Source: Sphingomonadales bacterium UBA658
GTDB taxonomy: Bacteria > Pseudomonadota > Alphaproteobacteria > Sphingomonadales > Sphingomonadaceae
Direction of reading: 5' to 3'
Length of the DNA: 6,558 bases
Assembly: GCA_002299195.1 (NCBI GenBank)
Contig: DBOA01000050.1
Coordinates: 1 to 6,558 of the forward strand
Below are positions 5,401 to 6,558 of this stretch, piece by piece; the first letter of the stretch is position 1; each line of letters starts with the position of its first letter. The notes beneath the pieces are model-generated. The model was not told where the DNA came from and did not search any database. It worked only from the letters and a program-made list of their open reading frames with translations. The position numbers and the translations under genes are program-made.

Positions 5401-6558
5401 TTACGATGAAGCTTTGGGCGGCTGTTCCACGACGCGAATGTTCAACTCGCGCAATTGCTTATGCTCGGCAGGTGACGGTGCGCCCATCAGCAAATCTTCC
5501 GCACGCTGGTTCATCGGGAACAAAGTGATTTCGCGCAGATTCTGCACACCGCACAACAACATGACCATCCGGTCAACGCCAGCGGCCATGCCGCCATGTG
5601 GTGGGGCACCATATTGGAATGCCCGGTACATGCCGCCAAAACGATCCTCAACATCAGCCTGCGTCAGGCCAGTCAGTTCAAACGCCTTCACCATCAGATC
5701 GGGATGCTGGTTCCGGATGGAGCCCGAGGCGAGCTCATAGCCGTTACAGACCATATCATATTGATAGGCTTTGATGGTGAGCGGATCCTGCGTCTGAAGG
5801 GCTTCGAGGCCACCTTGTGGCATCGAAAACGGGTTGTGCGCAAAATCGACCTTCTTGTCTTCCTCGCTCCATTCATAAAACGGGAAGTCGATGATCCAGC
5901 AAAAGCGGAATGCGTCTTTTTCGATGAGATCAAGCTGCTCACCCGTGCGTGTGCGCGCGGCACCCGCGAGCTTGGCCGCTTGATCTTCCTTGCCCGCAGC
6001 AAAGAAGCAACCATCGTCGGGACCAAGGCCGATGGCGTCGTACAGCGCCTGCATGCCTTCGTCGCCATGGTTCTTGGCAATGGGGCCGCCAAATTCGCCA
6101 GCCTTGCGGGTGACGTAACCCAAGCCAGCATGGCCTTCGCTGCGTGCCCATTCATTCATGTCGTCAAAGAATTTGCGGCTCTTCTCCGCTGTCTTTGGCG
6201 CGGGGATAGCGCGGACAACGCCGCCGCCTTCGACGATGCGTTCAAACAGGCCAAAGCCCGATTTGGTGAAATGGCTGGTCACATCATGAATGATCAGGGG
6301 GTTGCGCAAATCGGGCTTGTCGGTGCCGTAATCCAGCATTGCCTTAGCATGCGGAATACGTGGGAATTGGCCTGCAGGCGTGACGGTTTTGCCATCAGCA
6401 AATTTTTCAAACACGCCAGCCATCACCGGCTCCATCGTGTCCCAAACTTCTTCCTGAGTGACGAAGCTCATTTCCAGATCGAGCTGATAAAATTCGCCCG
6501 GCAAACGGTCAGCGCGCGGGTCTTCATCGCGGAAACATGGTGCGATTTGGAAATAGCG
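5401..6558 (-). CDS. aspS: Aspartyl-tRNA synthetase AspRS, C-terminal part (5' end outside window)
   Basis: Class II aminoacyl-tRNA synthetase that charges tRNA with aspartate. The open frame continues to the window edge, giving 385 visible residues. The bacterial enzyme is about 590 long, so the N-terminal anticodon-binding domain and the start of the catalytic domain are missing. Visible parts: class II motif 2, RYFQIAPCFRDEDPRADR (visible 1-18); YGTDKPDLRNPL (about 77-88) leading into the bacterial-type GAD insertion domain (about 90-205); IIDFPFYEW and FAHNPFSMP in the second half of the catalytic core; and motif 3, GGMAAGVDRMVMLL, with the ATP-binding Arg in GVDR (5580-5569). The C-terminal ARNITL-like element reads LREITLFPMNQRAEDLLMGAPS. 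A TTG at 6504-6502 is inside motif 2 (the Leu of DRLPGEF) and is not a start. The stop TAA (5403-5401) is followed by a strong terminator. Whether it also charges tRNA-Asn cannot be judged, because the N-terminal determinants are outside the window. Confidence 0.96.
   Translation of the reverse strand, partial: RYFQIAPCFRDEDPRADRLPGEFYQLDLEMSFVTQEEVWDTMEPVMAGVFEKFADGKTVTPAGQFPRIPHAKAMLDYGTDKPDLRNPLIIHDVTSHFTKSGFGLFERIVEGGGVVRAIPAPKTAEKSRKFFDDMNEWARSEGHAGLGYVTRKAGEFGGPIAKNHGDEGMQALYDAIGLGPDDGCFFAAGKEDQAAKLAGAARTRTGEQLDLIEKDAFRFCWIIDFPFYEWSEEDKKVDFAHNPFSMPQGGLEALQTQDPLTIKAYQYDMVCNGYELASGSIRNQHPDLMVKAFELTGLTQADVEDRFGGMYRAFQYGAPPHGGMAAGVDRMVMLLCGVQNLREITLFPMNQRAEDLLMGAPSPAEHKQLRELNIRVVEQPPKASS

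Noticed and set aside
5694..6155. A 153-codon minus-strand open frame overlapping aspS in another frame.
   Set aside because: Covered by clear AspRS sequence; the alternative product is Arg/Ser-rich without recognisable domains.
6502..6504. TTG as a possible start of aspS.
   Set aside because: The frame stays open to the window edge and the 18 upstream codons encode class II motif 2 (RYFQIAPCFRDEDPRADR), so this TTG is an internal Leu codon.
1..6558. A dedicated stress or defence system made of smpB, greB and ppk2.
   Set aside because: All are widespread core genes with different strands and separate transcription; their proximity alone does not support a joint system. No toxin, nuclease, integrase, reverse transcriptase or repeat array is present.

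Overview
The window looks like ordinary chromosomal core sequence from an alphaproteobacterium. The closest feel is Sphingomonadales: the protein style of DapA, the DUF2062 membrane protein, the SLT-type transglycosylase and a GreB with a GDRSENGDY tip all fit, and GC content is in the mid-50s by eye. The taxon is an inference from recognised families, not from a search. The strand is packed almost wall to wall. The only gaps are an 87-bp divergent spacer (1928-2014), a 12-bp gap (4046-4057) and a 90-bp spacer (5311-5400). I see no RNA gene, insertion sequence, CRISPR array or prophage fragment.

Layout. (1) Positions 7-1927, minus strand: a tight operon read dapA -> smpB -> DUF2062 gene. The dapA stop and smpB start share one base (TAATG) and the smpB stop and DUF2062 start overlap by four (ATGA). 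It combines lysine/diaminopimelate synthesis, ribosome rescue and a small inner-membrane protein. (2) Positions 1928-2014: divergent control region with a perfect 9-bp inverted repeat. (3) Positions 2015-4543, plus strand: a secreted SLT-type lytic transglycosylase followed 12 bp later, in the same reading frame, by greB. (4) Positions 4525-5310, minus strand: a single-domain PPK2-family polyphosphate kinase whose 3' end overlaps greB tail-to-tail by 19 bp and whose start codon lies in a predicted mRNA hairpin. (5) Positions 5357-5381: an intrinsic terminator for the minus-strand aspS. (6) Positions 5401-6558, minus strand: the C-terminal two thirds of aspartyl-tRNA synthetase, cut by the window edge.

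How the genes relate. DapA supplies diaminopimelate for the peptidoglycan that the divergently transcribed transglycosylase cleaves, so the shared spacer could coordinate making and remodelling of the wall (inference). SmpB, GreB and PPK2 belong respectively to rescue of stalled ribosomes, rescue of stalled RNA polymerase and nucleotide/polyphosphate balance. That is a loose stress and housekeeping theme, not evidence of a dedicated system. I found no convincing undescribed system. The points most worth a second look are the ppk2 start-codon hairpin, the class II-like motifs in a one-domain PPK2, the altered lysine-feedback pocket in DapA, and the palindrome between dapA and the transglycosylase gene.
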